64,000 nt of DNA from Antedon bifida. Its lineage: Eukaryota; Echinodermata; Crinoidea; Comatulida; Antedonidae. Location of the stretch: positions 7,354,501 through 7,418,500 of the forward strand of contig OY727103.1 in the NCBI GenBank assembly GCA_963402885.1, read 5' to 3'. Position 1 is the stretch's first letter; each line of letters starts with the position of its first letter. Of the stretch, positions 34,726 through 49,800 are shown one piece after another. Made by a program: the position numbers and the translations under genes. The notes beneath the pieces were generated by a model. The model saw nothing but the letters and a program-made list of their open reading frames with translations. It searched no databases and was not told the DNA's origin.

Positions 34726-34837
34726 AAATCGCAACAAGATAGCGTTAGTTATAATATTGCGACCGTGTGTTATACAGCATATTCGATTTTGACGACATAA
34801 TTGAACATTGTTTATTAACATTTTGAAGTTATAAAAA
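34726..34837 (+). promoter_or_regulatory. Conserved region upstream of gene 2
   Basis: Matches 7146-7225 of gene 1, containing GATAGCGTTAGTTATAATATTGCGACC. It runs without the GACC-rich insertion into TTATAAAAAATGG at the start codon. A promoter role is only inferred from conservation across units. Confidence 0.35.
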
Positions 34838-37800
34838 ATGGCCTGTTGGAAATTCGTCTGTTTTTTTCTTTCTGTACTTGTACACTCAAGTAAAGGTATG
34901 TTATTTTATATTGTATTTACCAATGCTGTAAATGTAAAGGATATCTCAGACTAACTGCTTCTACATTTAGGAAGAAACTTAATGTGTTTTTTTTCTCTTT
35001 TGTGGCGTAAACACCACTTTTATTCACATTCATTATCTTTCATGTCAACAAAACATTGTCACATTTTTGTTAATTCCTAATGTCATCATAATTGTATAAA
35101 CTTTATCAGTAACATTTTTAAAACATTGTATTCCGTATTACCTCCTTTTTAAAATAATTCCCTTATATGTGGCTATAATACTCTTCCAAAAGAATTTAAA
35201 AAAGTTAATACAAAGACGTTTGGCCTAAATAACCAAAGTAGGTTACTGTGTATTGTACGAATTTATTATGAATTACTTCGTTACTGTTATTAATATTATT
35301 TTAAACAATGTTTTCCGGAATTGAGTATTATAACATTATTAAACATTTTTAATAATCACAATTTATTTAAAACGTTGAAATTATAATTTTCTTTGTGGTT
35401 CTTGCTATTCGTTCACACACTGGTGACGGTAAATTAATCTAAAATATCGTTGACTAGATATGATATTAAATAATTTTTCCTAAAGTATTATACAATCTAC
35501 CACATGTACGCATATCGAAATATTGGCACGTCGCGAGCCGCGCAAGGCGCGTCGTGAAGACGAAATATTGAAAGGTGATTTTCAGGCGTGAAAGACACTT
35601 AATATAATAATAATAATAATAAACAGTATTTATATAGCGCCTAATGGATCAGTGACCCCTCTAGATGCTTTACATTAGACCTTAACTAATGGTAATAAAC
35701 TATCCCCCGCCGGACACCATTCCGGTATTTCTTAGTATTTCTTATTTCTTAGACTTAAGGCGTAACTACAGTTATTTTTATATATATTTTGATAGTGTGA
35801 GTAAAAGATACTTACATGAAACCTATTAATATAACTATAGAGTGAATGCTTTTAATAATTTCCTAGAGATCGGCCTTTAAGTTTTTCTTTTTATTTATAT
35901 TTTCCTTTTAGGTAGACAGGGTAACCCTTCTAATTAAACCCACAGGCAAGTTAGTATCCAGATGCACTCTAAAATATTTTATTATACTTAGCCTAACTAA
36001 GTTAAACACTTAAAATATAACTTTCAATATAAACAAATAATACGATAGAATATATTTTTTAGGTTAAATTTAAAGAAATTTTTTTAGAAGACTCTTTTAA
36101 AACAGATGGTAATTCAAAATGTAAATGTGTCGCAAAATAACTAAAAGAATGGCGGAAACATGTTAAAATGTTAATTTAGGTACCTGTAAGTCGCCTCTTG
36201 CCTCCTCTCTGCAAAATCGCTTTTTTGTGTGCATAGGTGTTGTATTTGATTTGTTCATGTGTCTATTTATGAATCAGCAAAGAATTTTATCCCAACAATT
36301 AATGTTTAATAGAATAATAATAATTAGTGTGTTAATGTATAATTTTGTTATATATATATATATATGTTTATTTAGGTTTTATGTTCAAGTAAAGTTTTTT
36401 TTAAATATTTTAATAATACAGGTGATGTTATGTTTGTAGTCAACAAGGAGGATCCTCCTGGAATATATATGACAAACATTTCCAGTGACAACGCAAGTTT
36501 GATTTTAGCAACAGTTATTCAGAATGTCGGATTAACTGAACCCTACACTGTCGAGTATGATACCAGCACATTAACAGTGTATTGGTCTGATGTCAGCAAG
36601 TACACCATTGAACGGTTTTCACTTGTTACTAACCAACATGAAGTGTTTGTGTCTTTGGGATCAAATTCTCGTAATATTCTATTCATTTTTTACATGTTTT
36701 ATTAGGAAAAATAAGCATCATGATATTTTGTAGCATTTGTTTCGCTAACTTTTAAATCAAATAATTTCGTTGGATTTACATCGCCTAAATAGACCAGCTC
36801 TTCAGAGTTATTTCAAGGTTGAATCAAGCGTTGTTGAACTAAACAACAATGTTGTTTAATAATCATAATTAAATAGGCCTAATATCGTTAAGAATTTACG
36901 TTTTACATCTTTTTGCATAGGTGATGTTATAAGTATAAGCACCATTTATCAATTCCTCTGATTTTTTCAGAAATTGTAGATAACGAGGTCGGATTTAGGA
37001 TTCCTGAATCGAAAGATTTCAGTAAGCGTTGATGACAGATGTGAGGTTAGGAAAGATAGCGCCTAGTCCAAAAGAGTAGTAGAAGTTAAACCATTTTACA
37101 GCATATTTATAATTTGTAATTTGTATAGGCCAATCTTTTATATCCCGCTTTCGCAAACAAAAATCTTTCTTTTGTCGTTTCCTCTGTATAGAAGAACTAA
37201 ACAACCTGGGATAATGAAGGGTATAATAGAATCAATAAACACTAGGAATCAAAACACCGAACATAATTAATTTTTACAAAAAAATTCAACTAAACAGTAA
37301 AAGTAACTGTTAAAAACAAAATGGAATACAATCAATATATCATGCTCTGTAAAAATAAAGACATTATCTAATTATTTTGTATAAGTAAAATAAAGTATAA
37401 ATAAATAAATTGCCACGAAATCTAATTACTACTTCTCTGCAATAGGATCAATGTTCTTGTAAAACCCAAGCTATCTCTTGCAATGTCACTCACTAATATC
37501 TAAGGAATCCCACTAAAACTTGTTTGTACCTAAATCTGCAAAAGATATTCTTGAAATTTATAATCTAAAATAGTGCCGGCCTTGACGATGTTGAACTACA
37601 ATAAAAGAAATTGAATCTTTTTTAGGCTTCCGAACGCATAACGTATATAATGTTCCCATCATAAAATGTCCAACTTTCCATAAAATAAATTATCGTACGG
37701 TTCAATTATTACACTGCCTTGCTTTTTTTCTTTCTACGCGAGCAAGCATTACGAACAACTATAGTTAGTTGCGTCGTGAACCTTATTTCTGAAAAATAGC

Positions 37801-40800
37801 GACTTGAAAAACGTTAACCAAAGGGTATCGCAACTCCTGAATCATGAACTACCGTACACTGTTATGCAAATTAGTAGAATGTTGACGTCATCCGTTAAAC
37901 GTTTTCGTTTCGTAAAATATAATACATAACCCTAGTATAGGGTTGAGCATAATTTGAAATGTGTTAACACAGTGTTAGTCTTTAGCATATAAAGTAAATT
38001 ACATAGGTTGAGATTGCAGTAATTGTTTAATTGTCATCATTATTTAAGGTGTGCGTGGTTTAGCCGTTGATGGAGCTGAAAAAAAACTTTATTGGACAGA
38101 TGTTAAAAAAGTCCGAATCGAAGTAATCAATCTGGATGGAACAAACAGAACAATTCTGTTTGACACAGGATTACAGTGGCCATTTGCAATTGAGATAGAT
38201 ACAGCTAACGGGTATGTCACTCTCTCTTAACGTACATCTATCTATTTGTTGTTCACTCATCATCCAAAAGAGATGAACTGTGTGATCACATCTCGGGTGA
38301 ACTTGTATTCTGTTATTATTAATGCATTTAAACCATACATTTAAATTCGTTAAAATGTAATAATATGAATTTTAAAAAAAAGAATGATTGCCTTTACGTT
38401 TAAAACATTCAATGAATTGAATTTCATTAATAACATCTCAACTAAAGCAGTTTTGTAAGTTTCTATACTTTTCATTCACACCTGATTATCTGCACCGTAT
38501 CGTACAATCTGTCCAGCATAGGCCAATTCTGTAATTACATTGCCGCATGTTTCACATGGCGTCTGTACTATGCTATGGTTAAAGTTAGGGTAGGCTTATA
38601 CAGGTGTCACATGTGATACAGATATAACAATGTATTGAACCACTTGTTCTGTATCATAATCTAAATTAGTAAAAGACTGGCCGTAATAAAGTAATAAATC
38701 TGGATTCTTATTAGTTACGTTTGATATATCTAACGGGTAAAGTCACCTTCTATACACAGTAAACCTCTTATTAATACGTTGGAGGGAGATCAACTATGAA
38801 CTTCACAGTTCCATTCTTTTGATTCTTCCTTTTGATTAGTAAGCAAAAACGTAATAATAATAGTAATAATAATAATAATATTAATAATGCATTAATACCA
38901 CTCAATAAAGGAAGTAATAAAACATTTCTTTCACATATTCGTAAATCATTAATAACTAATCTGTTTCAGTAATTTCGTAAGTTTCAATATATTGTTTTTC
39001 CGTAGAAGGGATGTGAACTACTTGTAACAGAATGTTAATGTAGTAACATATATTATCTTATACTTAGATACCTGTACTGGACTGATACAATCAACGATGT
39101 GATAGAGCGAGCGAAGTTAAATGACTTGAGTACAAGGACCGTGTTAGTAACAAGCGTACCAGAGGCAAAAGGACTTGTTTTAGCAGTTCCCGGTAAGTTA
39201 CTCTTGACCATGAATGTATGTAAGTTATAAAATCGTATACCGATGTTGTGGTTGTTTTCACATTTGTGGGCGTTTTTACATTTGTGGGCTCAACACGGTG
39301 GTTGATAGGTGCTATAGATGTTACAAAATATATTTTGGGTAGTAAAGAGAGTATGAAAAACTACAGACCAATTTCTGTTGTCGGTCATATTGCAAAAATT
39401 ATTGAGAGAGTTGTTCAGGAACAAATAATTACCTTTCTTGAATCTTATGATTTAATTAATGTGGACCAATTTGCGTTTTTAAAAAAATATTCCACTGTAA
39501 CATGCTTACACAGAGTGGTTGATGATTGGTTGGAAAGTTTTAATGATTCTGAACTGATGGCGCTTGTTTCTTGGATATATCTAAATGTTTTGATACGATC
39601 GATCACTCAATTCTTGTATATAAACTTGATAAATACGGTTTCAGTGAAAATGTTTTAAATTGGTTTGTAAATTATCTGAAAAACAGAAAACAGTTTGTAT
39701 ACTGCAACAATAGAAAATCTAAACTGAGAGATATTAACATTGGTGTTCCGTAAGGAAGTGTCCTAGGGCCAATCCTTTTTCTTCTATGTATTAATGATAT
39801 TTCGCAGTCTGTTATAAAAGGAACTTGCAGCATTTTTGCTGATGATGTTGTTGTATACTACTGGTAATTCAACTAAGTCTGTAAACGATTCTCTACAAAT
39901 AATCATGAATAATGTTAGTGAATGGTATAATAGAAACCACCTCTCAATCAATACAGACAAAACTAAGGTCATGTTACTCAGAAACAGTCGTTCAGTAGCT
40001 AATAACAACTGGATATTGAAATTGGGCCCACCAAAATTGAACAAGTTGATAGTATAAGATATCTGGGAGTTATTATAGATTAAATGTTAACGTGGAAACA
40101 GAATACCCAGTCTATTAGTAAATATATTGGGTATAAAATTACAATGTTGAGTAAAATGGCGGGATGTCTAAATAAATCATTATTAGAAACGTTGTTTTTG
40201 AGTACCATACAACCTTGTAGTGACTATGCGAAAACTGTTTGGGGAAATACCTCTGAGCAAAACAAGAATATCTTGAAGCGTCTTCATAGTAGAGCGGCTC
40301 GCATTGTTATCCACAATTTTGATTTTGTTGACGTGAGGGGTGATAACATAATTCAGGATCTTTCCTGGAAAACATTTGAAGAGAGAAGAGATTTTCATCT
40401 AACTAGTCTAATGTATAAATCTATCCACGGCCTTAACTTGCGCCAACCCGATTGACAAATGAAATTGAACTAATTGGGAATGTACACACCCATTTAACGC
40501 GGCGTGGAGTAGAAAACTTAAATATTGTTATACCTCATTATACCCGTAGCAAAATGGATTCGTCTTTTAAAGTTGCAGTCTGAAAAATATGGAATGACTT
40601 ACCAGCAGATATAAAACATTCACCCACGATTATGTCCTTTAAAGCTAGATACAGATCTCATTTCTTTTCATAACATTTAACTTCCAGTTTATATTTGTTG
40701 TTGCTATTTCTACTTGATTGTGTATAATCCTGTATAAATATGTTGTTAAATAAAAAATATATAAATAAATAAAATGTAGTAGAGTCGGCGTCTTACTTTA

Positions 40801-43800
40801 CTTCCTGACATTAGCGACTTTGCGTTCACACGACGCGCCAAGCGTCTTTCGAGTAAAAAGAACATTTTGCGCACGTTCAGAAACACACGAGCATGTGCAG
40901 AATGATCTTTTTACTCGTTAGGCACAAAGTATGTTGCTCAGACCCCATAATCAAAGCTATGCTTACAGTTGAGTACACGTTCCTTTTTCTCAATGAGTTA
41001 TAACATTTTGTTTACATTGTATATTGTGATTCATTTTCTTTTGAACTTTTTTTTAATTGAACTAAATGCATGCTAACCCATTTTTGTGCGCCTACTAAAA
41101 AGTGACGTACTTGAAAATCTCGTTTTGTTAAAACTTACTACGCATATTCAAGTACAGTATTCAATCGTATATTCTCATTTTTGTTTTTCATTATTCTCAA
41201 GATGGAAAGATGTATTGGTGTGATTACAGCAGTAGGTTAATTGAGGAAGCTAACCTCGACGGAACTAACAGAAGAACGATTATAACTGGACTGAATCACC
41301 CAAGGGGGATAGATATTTATGGAAACTATCTTTACTGGACAGACTTGAACGGTGGTATATATCGAGGTGATAGAACCACTGGAGTATCATCACAACAAAG
41401 TAGCGATAGTCGACTTAATCAACCAAGAGGATTATATATTTTGAAAAGTAAATATTCTATTTTAATATTCAAATGAAATTGCTAACTGAAATTGTAGTTA
41501 AAGATGCAAATGGCACACGTTCCATTAGCGTTGCTTTTATATTTCTATTTCAGTATAGGCCTAGTATAATAGTAAACTTTATTTGTGCTCAACAAGCTCA
41601 TTTTTAATTTACCTTTTTAAAGTACCTACATCCACAATTAGGTCAAATGTGCTAGTAAAAACACTCTTTAGAACAAAACAAGGTAAGACGAAATTGGACG
41701 CGATGTTCACTCAGTTCCCGAAATAATTTTAAATCGACGAAATATTTTCGTGTTGTGATTCATAAGCATAGTGAAGGATTGGAGAGTAACATATTAAACT
41801 TTGACATGATAGAATTAAGATATGTTTACCTGATTACAATATTAGGCCTAATGGGCGAAAGTTGCTTAATTTTTAGGCGAACAAGAGTTCCATCGAGTAC
41901 ATTTTGATAAAAAACGCATTCCCTACATATTGTGTATGGTTTATTTTTTTTAATGAACCATAAATGGGCCTATTATTGTCATTATTTTTGTTGTCTTTAA
42001 ACGGGTAAAAATCTGAAAAAAAGAAGTCGATTATAACAATTTAAGCGGCTAGCTTTCAATACCGACATGCATTGCGCGCAGATTGTCTCATTTTGCTTCA
42101 ATAATAAACCCAAAATAGAGACGATTGTGAATAAATTTACCGGATCTTCCCCATTCTGTAGTAATGGATTGTGCCAAAAAATGAAAGACAACGAGAGGAT
42201 GTATTTTTATAATGGGAACCAAGCTTTAAATTAATAATGAATAATTGTTAATATGATTCAGATTCAAACAACTGTATTTAGGCCTACACATTATTGCCAA
42301 CAAACTATTAGGTTGGACACAAAGAAATAATTATGCAAACAAAATTAATCAATATCCTTTAGATGAGGCATTTAACTATTAAAAAACGATATGAAATATA
42401 ATTGATTGCAAATAATTAAAATAATCTTAAATAGCAGACCATCGTATAGATAAATTTATAATACACCGGATTGTATTCTTGCAATTTTATTTGTCAATTT
42501 TGCCTCGTTAAATAGTGCAGTCAATTTTTCAACGCATAAACATTAATGTATAATAATTGTTCTTAATTTTATAGTTATTATCTAATTTACGTATACTTTC
42601 AGCTCCCATCATCGATGCGGGCGCAACCGTAGAAGATTCGACAATCTACTACGGAATTGGAGATGAAGTAAAGACGGATTTCTTGGTAAGCACTACTGGG
42701 TCAGGAACAGGCTTGAAAGTCACCCTTACAGCTGAGAATATGGAGGTAATTAACTAAAAAGGAACACATATATTGTATATATACAGTGTTTGTGACCATG
42801 CCATTAATTTATATATCAAATTTCTATATATTATAATCTTTTGGCCGTAATGTTTTCCACTTCGTTGTTTTTTTTGGTGGTACTGTATTCATGCAATACT
42901 TGCATACAGCATCGGAAATAACGATTATTAGTCTTTCAAAATTTGCACAGTCGTTGACATGTGTGTCGATGATTCTCAGTTAAGAATGCATATGAAGGGA
43001 TATAATGAGTTTATTATAGAATAAATAGAATGGGAAACTCCGTAGTCGCATAATGGGTGAAATTCGCGTATACGTCACATGTGTACGTGTAGTAGCGAGA
43101 CGGTAATTCCGCGCGTCATCCGGATTTTCTATGCGATTTGTATGGATTGCATTTTTACACGTTAACTATACCTTTGAGATTTAAATTAAAATTAACAATT
43201 ACAATTGTTGAAAATATATTTCTATATCATATTTCATCAGTGAACTAAACAAAATGTTGGCCAGACTATAAAATCCACCGTAAGCCTACTGCGAACAATT
43301 GATTCACAAAATGAATTTGGCCAAATGAAACAAGCTACGAATTCAAACACATATCCGTTATACGTGTGTCGACACTCGATCAATATACGTATACGTTAGT
43401 TTATCCAAGAAATAACACACGCGGAACATAATGTATATAGTACTAAATACCAGTTGGTGTAATTATTACCCAATTCTCAGTGCTGTATCTTCGAGATATA
43501 GTTTTCAAGTATAAAGTAGAGGAATATTTGGTTATGATATGATACCAGGAGAAACACGTGAAACACATGTGATGTTGTATTACCAACTATTCCTATGATA
43601 CTGGGCAAATACACAACACCGATAATCGGTTGGTACTTATAGTAACATCTTTTTCAGTTCGACCTGTCTTCAGATCCTTTTATATGGACTTTAACAGGAA
43701 ACGGAAATACCGACTCAACCATGACGGTATGATTTTGTTTTGTATTTTTTCAAAATATTGGTTAACGGGGTAATGTTGTGGTCATAATAAATAGTGTGAC

Positions 43801-46800
43801 GTGTGATTTTAGCAGTGAAATCATTAAATATAACTGTGCTGTGATTTTAGGCTAGCACTGAAATGGCCTACTAAAGCAAGCAAATACACTCACCTTATTC
43901 AGTCCCGCAGTACTAAAACCACTACAGAGACCCAATGTCATATGCATCAAGCATGTTTCCACACATCAAGTCACCTAACTAGCCTATTAGGTTAGGTTAG
44001 GTCATCCATGCATTTCAACCAGCTGATTTACATGCAAATGAGCAAACTGGACAGAGTATTCAAGCGTGAGACCCCTTTCACAACAACTGTAATGATGTCA
44101 AACAATAGATATAGGTCTTTTCTCTATAATATAAATGTTGGTTGGGCGTGCGTATAAAAATGAAGATCCGACTTTGCCGACTTTAATCTCAGAGATTCTA
44201 TTCACATTACCGCTTAAGATATTTACCTATTTCTGGGGTTCTTCTTCATTTAACAGATCTGCTGTGTTTTGTTTTTAAGTCAGATTTGCTAAGAGATGTT
44301 GATACGGATTCATTGTATTTTTCAGAGCAACTTCACGGTCACCCTGGTCTCCGCATCAGAGATTACTTTGTCTTTTAGTAATAACAGTTTATTTTCATCT
44401 GACATTCAATTTGAAGGGACCATCAATTCCACTGTTAATGGTATTTTAACCGATTCTTTTGTTTGTTTTTTTTAGCCAATATAATTTACACTGTACGCTG
44501 TTGAACCCAAATGAGTTTTACCACATCCTTGTTCATATAAAACTAATGTCGTTAGCGTATCAGATCATATTTATTATCAAATTGATATTCTTTTGTAAAA
44601 GTATTTTTTTTATGAATTAATGTGCAGACCCCAACCAACCATATCACATTATAACAGTTCCTAACCGTATACATTGCTTTGTTGTACAAAATCATAATTA
44701 CGTCAGCAAGTGCTAACAAACACTATGCTTTCGTAGTTTATGGCATGTATTTGACAAGAAATATAACACCAATACATCTTTGAAGTGAACATTATAGTTT
44801 TAATGTCTTCCTAATTTGCATTATTTTAGATATACAAAAATAATCTATATTTATTGTCGTTATATCAATTTCTTTGTAGCCGATGTAAAACCTGGAGTTA
44901 TTTTACGTGTAACTATAACTGCTGAATTAACTGACATATTCAATGGCTTAGTCACCGCAGAAGGAGTCTCAAACGCAGTTTTTAGTAAATTACCGCATTT
45001 CGTTATGAACATTACTGCAGATGGTAATGTTTATGTTAACGTTGGTCAAAAGGTGCATATGAACCTTATTGTTGAGTTTCCAAAAGGTACCGCTGATCCT
45101 ACAATTGAAGTCACACTACCATACAACTTCACGACTAACAAGACAAGCGAGCAGTGGAGTATCAACAAAGTGTCCGTTTCGTATGTCAGTGACTCCTTAT
45201 CCTGTACGTATTCGACAGAGTTCTGCTACTACGCTCCTCAGACGCAGTACATTGCTAACGATGATGATTTCGGCATCCTTAAAGACTGGTCAGTGACACA
45301 GTTTGACGGATTTATTGAAGTGAACGACCCAGATGCTTCCAATAACATATTGGCGTTAGAGGTTGAAATTGTCCTAGACGATACAGACGCGGTGGTCAAT
45401 GGATCTGAGCACTGGTTAGGACTTGGAATGCAGATTGGCGACGGAGCTCACATCTGGGTTGGAGAAGTACCAGTTTATACGCTGATTAATGAAGTCCCGA
45501 AGCCTAAGATGTCGTTCAAGATAACATACGAAACTAATTCCTTTTATAAAGGGTAAGTTTGGTATCGGATACAAGCAATGTAAGAGTAATAGTTCTTATT
45601 ATTCTAGAATTGTATGAATGAAAAAGGATAAATTAGAATGGTTCAAGTTGACACTAGCGAACACTATCAGAAATTGGCAAACAATTGCATTCGTCGTATT
45701 TGATCGTTTGCAATCATTGTTCATGTTTGACGATTTTTAAATGTAACCAATTTTATACATAAGCGTTTGACATTTGGGTTGCGGCATTTGGCATTTGACG
45801 TTTTGACAAAATCAGATAACGGTATGATGAATATATAATGAGGCAGATTAATACTTTCAAGAGAGAAGCCTATTTACAAATTACCTAATCTAAATTGCAT
45901 TTATAATTTATTTCAACTAAAGTTACTAAATGTTTTGGTAAATTTTGATAAAAAATCAAACAAAAAAACTGCAAAAGTGCCCTGTTTTCGAAGTATTTCT
46001 CGCAATTATTAATTACAAATAATTTGGAAAAGGCTTTATCTGCAATTTGACCCCCAAATAAAAAAGTAATAATTGAATATTATGTCAGATATTTTTCAAT
46101 AATGTACTTAAAAATATTACATGAACTTTTGTAATGAAAAACAAAAACACGTTTTAGTCAATTACTCAAAAGTAGCTCTTTGTAGATAAGCCTTTTTCTC
46201 AAAGTACGGCAGAGATGTTCACATAATCACTCTTGACATCCTATAAAGTATTGGGATATAGTGATTGTGGTACCACTCTAATTTGATTTCGATAATAGTA
46301 TTTGTTGGTTGTTATTTTCAGTGATGATGTAATAATACTGATTAGTATTTGGCACGATGACGATTCAACGGGAAAAGCAGTAGATGTAACTTTCACAATA
46401 TTGAAGTCGAAAAATGTGCAATATATTAAACTTGAATCAGAATACACAGAGCTGTTGCAGTCACCAGCGGTAAACCCAAGCATGCCTGGACCATCTCCTG
46501 TTCGATTTAATGTAAGTTATTCTACAATCAACCTTATTCAATAATGTTTGGAAGAGTACTTTTAAGTATGTTAGGTGTTTACCTACAGCGCTGATACATT
46601 TTGAAAGATTAGGAAACGGGTGGATGGCCAGTGTAGTACCTTCAGTAACAAGTTCAGAATACATTAATATACCTATTAATGAAGTGTAACGTATGTCTCC
46701 ATCAGGATAACAAATTCCATCTTGGCTGGGTGCGATTTTTTCAGTCTTTAGATTTGTTATTAAAGGTTTACAATTATTACAGCCTTTATTTCACTGGGTG

Positions 46801-49800
46801 GTGTGTTTAACTTTCTCTGTTTTAATGACTTATGACGTAAGTCGACAGGGGTTTTCTAAGTGAAATCAGACAAGCGTAGTACCATTTCTCATGTATTTCA
46901 CAGCTTGGAACCATTCAGATTGCCGCAAAACCAACTTTCCGTGTACGCCTAGGAATCGACAAAAACAGAAAAACTGCTCCGGGCACTCGTCGCTTTGTTG
47001 GCGTGGCTGATTTGCTGTGGTTCTCGACTGTTAATAGCGCTAAAGTTCATTCTTGCACAAAATCTTTTCAATTTATGTATTCGGACAGACCAGATGTTGG
47101 TGGTGGTGGTGGTAAGTGTACGATAGTCATGTGTCAGTTTAATCTGAAAGAGTTATACATTGTCTGCATATATTCTAACCATGTTTAAATGAATATTAGG
47201 CGCATCTCACCAGGTTGTGAGGATTGCATGTGCCGTATTGTAACTGCTGTTTTTAAACATAAGGCACCTACAAAATTGACAATGTTTCTTTCACAACATT
47301 AAGCCATTCTTATCAAATCTGAATTATGTTTATTATGATTGTGATATCGGTAAAGTATCAACAATTTGTCCTGTAACATAGAGAAGTTGTAAAGAGTGTG
47401 TCTATGATTCTTAGAAACATGAATCGGCTGATTATAATTACTCTATAACTCTTATACTGTACTTCTAGATTTATGTCGGTCTGGTTACACACCTTACAAA
47501 GAAACGTGTTACAAAGTTTTCAACGACACGCTAGAAACTTGGGATGCAGCAAAGGCGGCCTGTGAAGCAGACAATGCCCAATTAGTCATGATTGAAGATA
47601 CGTGTGAACAGCAATTTCTTCGCGACCTCGTTCCAGCACTCTCGCCATACAAATACTGGATTGGGCTGAAAGACGTTGGGGTGAGTATGGCTATCTGACC
47701 CCGTTTCACTCGTAATCGCCGTAATGAACTGGCCATGCTAAACTACACGAGAAAGGGAACGTAACTTTGACAGGGCAAGTCTATGACATGCCGTTTATTA
47801 TACTCCTTATGACTTCAATTATAACAATGTATATGTTCTAGGGTACTGATACTTTCAAGTGGACAAACGGGTCATCAGCGTCTTTTACAAAATGGCTACC
47901 AAACAGACCCGGAACAAGTGTGATTGAAGACTGCGGAGCAGCGGCTTTTGTAGATGTCTACGATACAAGGGATGTCAGTACTGATCTTGGTGACTGGGAC
48001 ATAATGGACTGCACCGCTATCCTACCAGCTATATGCGAGTATCATATGTTAGATTTTGAATGCGGTACGCTAAATCCATGGTTATTACGTACTGCACAAG
48101 ACCGTTTTTCTGCAGCCAAACATTAACCGATAAACCTTAACCGATGATCTTAACCGATAATTAACCGAGTTAAGTTCATGTGGAAACGGGGTTTAACTGA
48201 TTCCGCTCCATGGAAACCACTAAATGACCTCTGCAATTTTGTAATAAAGAAACGCACAAATTTTCTATTAGAAAGAGGGTTTCAGCAAAATAAGTAAGGT
48301 TGTCCATTTAGTACGTTTTTTTTCTTCAGAAACTTCAGTACTAAGGTATGCAAAAGAAGCTGTGATGAGGTACAGCAAATGGACCGAATCTCAGACAGGC
48401 GTCTGCCATTATGATGGGGGATCTAGCCAGTGCGATGGTTGCGTGGCTGGTGCTCATAAGTGTGAAAACGGAAAACATACTGTGTGTGTCAGTGATCCTA
48501 GTAAATGCCCAGTTCCAGGTAAGTTTGGAAAAAAAGTATCTATAGTATAGCTAATATTGCACAAGAAGTTCCGTCGCATCATTAGAAAAACTCTAAGAGC
48601 TTAAATATATATAATACTTCTCAATCTACAATACATGTCTCAGTAATGTTAAAACATATCTAAATTAGTCTAAACGAATATCCCCGAGCACGATTCGTTC
48701 CTATTTAACATGGTTTTATCCGTGTTACTTTTAGGAACTTGTCGAAGAATCAACACTTAAGATAATTATTTTTCACACAATACAATCTATCGATTTTTAA
48801 AAATTATTTCAACAGATTATTATGACCGGGGTTTTGTCATAACTAAGAAGTTGGACAATCCGGATAACGACGTCATTTTTGCTTGTAACCCTTCAGTTAG
48901 ACGTCTATCAGACAAGGTTGTTCCGTCCTGCTATGTACAAGATAATCCACCAGATGGACGCTGGAAAGGTAAAAAAATGAGGATTGTTTTCGTAATTTAC
49001 CTCAAAGAATAGCACTGACCTGAGGCTGGCTGATATATTAAAACCTTCCATACTTAGAGCCTAACTAGCACGGGCCATCATACACATTGATATGGACAGC
49101 AAGAGGAATCTTTAACTTGATAAATCAATAAGTAATATGCCTAACACTGACACTTTCTCCTGGAGATCTTTGGATTTGCAGACATCAATGAATTGTTAGG
49201 CCTAGGCCTAGATGTCTTTTGTCAATACATCCTGCTTTGAATGCCTAACGGCCACACAATAATATCTTTCTCATATTTTCCAAAAAAGGAACATTGAATT
49301 TATTAATATTTTTCTTTTTTCAAAATGAAAAATCTATCCCTATTATACTATTATCATTTATAATAAGTATAAAAATATAAATATTCTTCAATAGCTCTAC
49401 CAATGAACCTACACAATGTCATTGGATCTGACCAGCTCACAGGAATTATCTATGGAATTCACATGGACATGCGCAGTTACATGCGCAGTAAAGATCATGG
49501 TGCAACGTGGGTGTTTATCAGTAAAGACGCCTGGGACTCTTTGACAAAAAGTTTACCGGACTTCAAGACGGCTGGAACTAGTGAAAACAACTGGCTGTGT
49601 GAGTTTATATCATTATTTAGCTCCCACTAAGGTATCACTGTCATGTACGTCCAATGCGAGTAATGTGACGCCTCATCTGAACTTTCGCTTGTGATTGGTC
49701 AAACTTGAGCTACCTGGCTTTGCTTCAGTGTTTGAAAACTGAAATAATTACACTATAGTGCATTGTTTAAGTACCACAATCTTAAATGTTAAAAATTGGC

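Larger units (their letters stand above)
29606..34837. repeat. Spacer copy upstream of gene 2
   Basis: Another diverged copy of spacer A, interrupted by the LINE at 30359-33595. It contains a copy of the TTAAAGATGTATTGTCCC repeat at 34292-34317 and lacks the LINE pair and the tandem repeats of spacer A. The end (about 34726-34837) is the conserved pre-gene region running straight into the ATG of gene 2. Confidence 0.8.

Noticed and set aside
39248-39658. 136-residue open frame at the start of the gene 2 intron 4 LINE
   Set aside because: It joins an intronic low-complexity stretch to the LINE reverse transcriptase by chance after a deletion.
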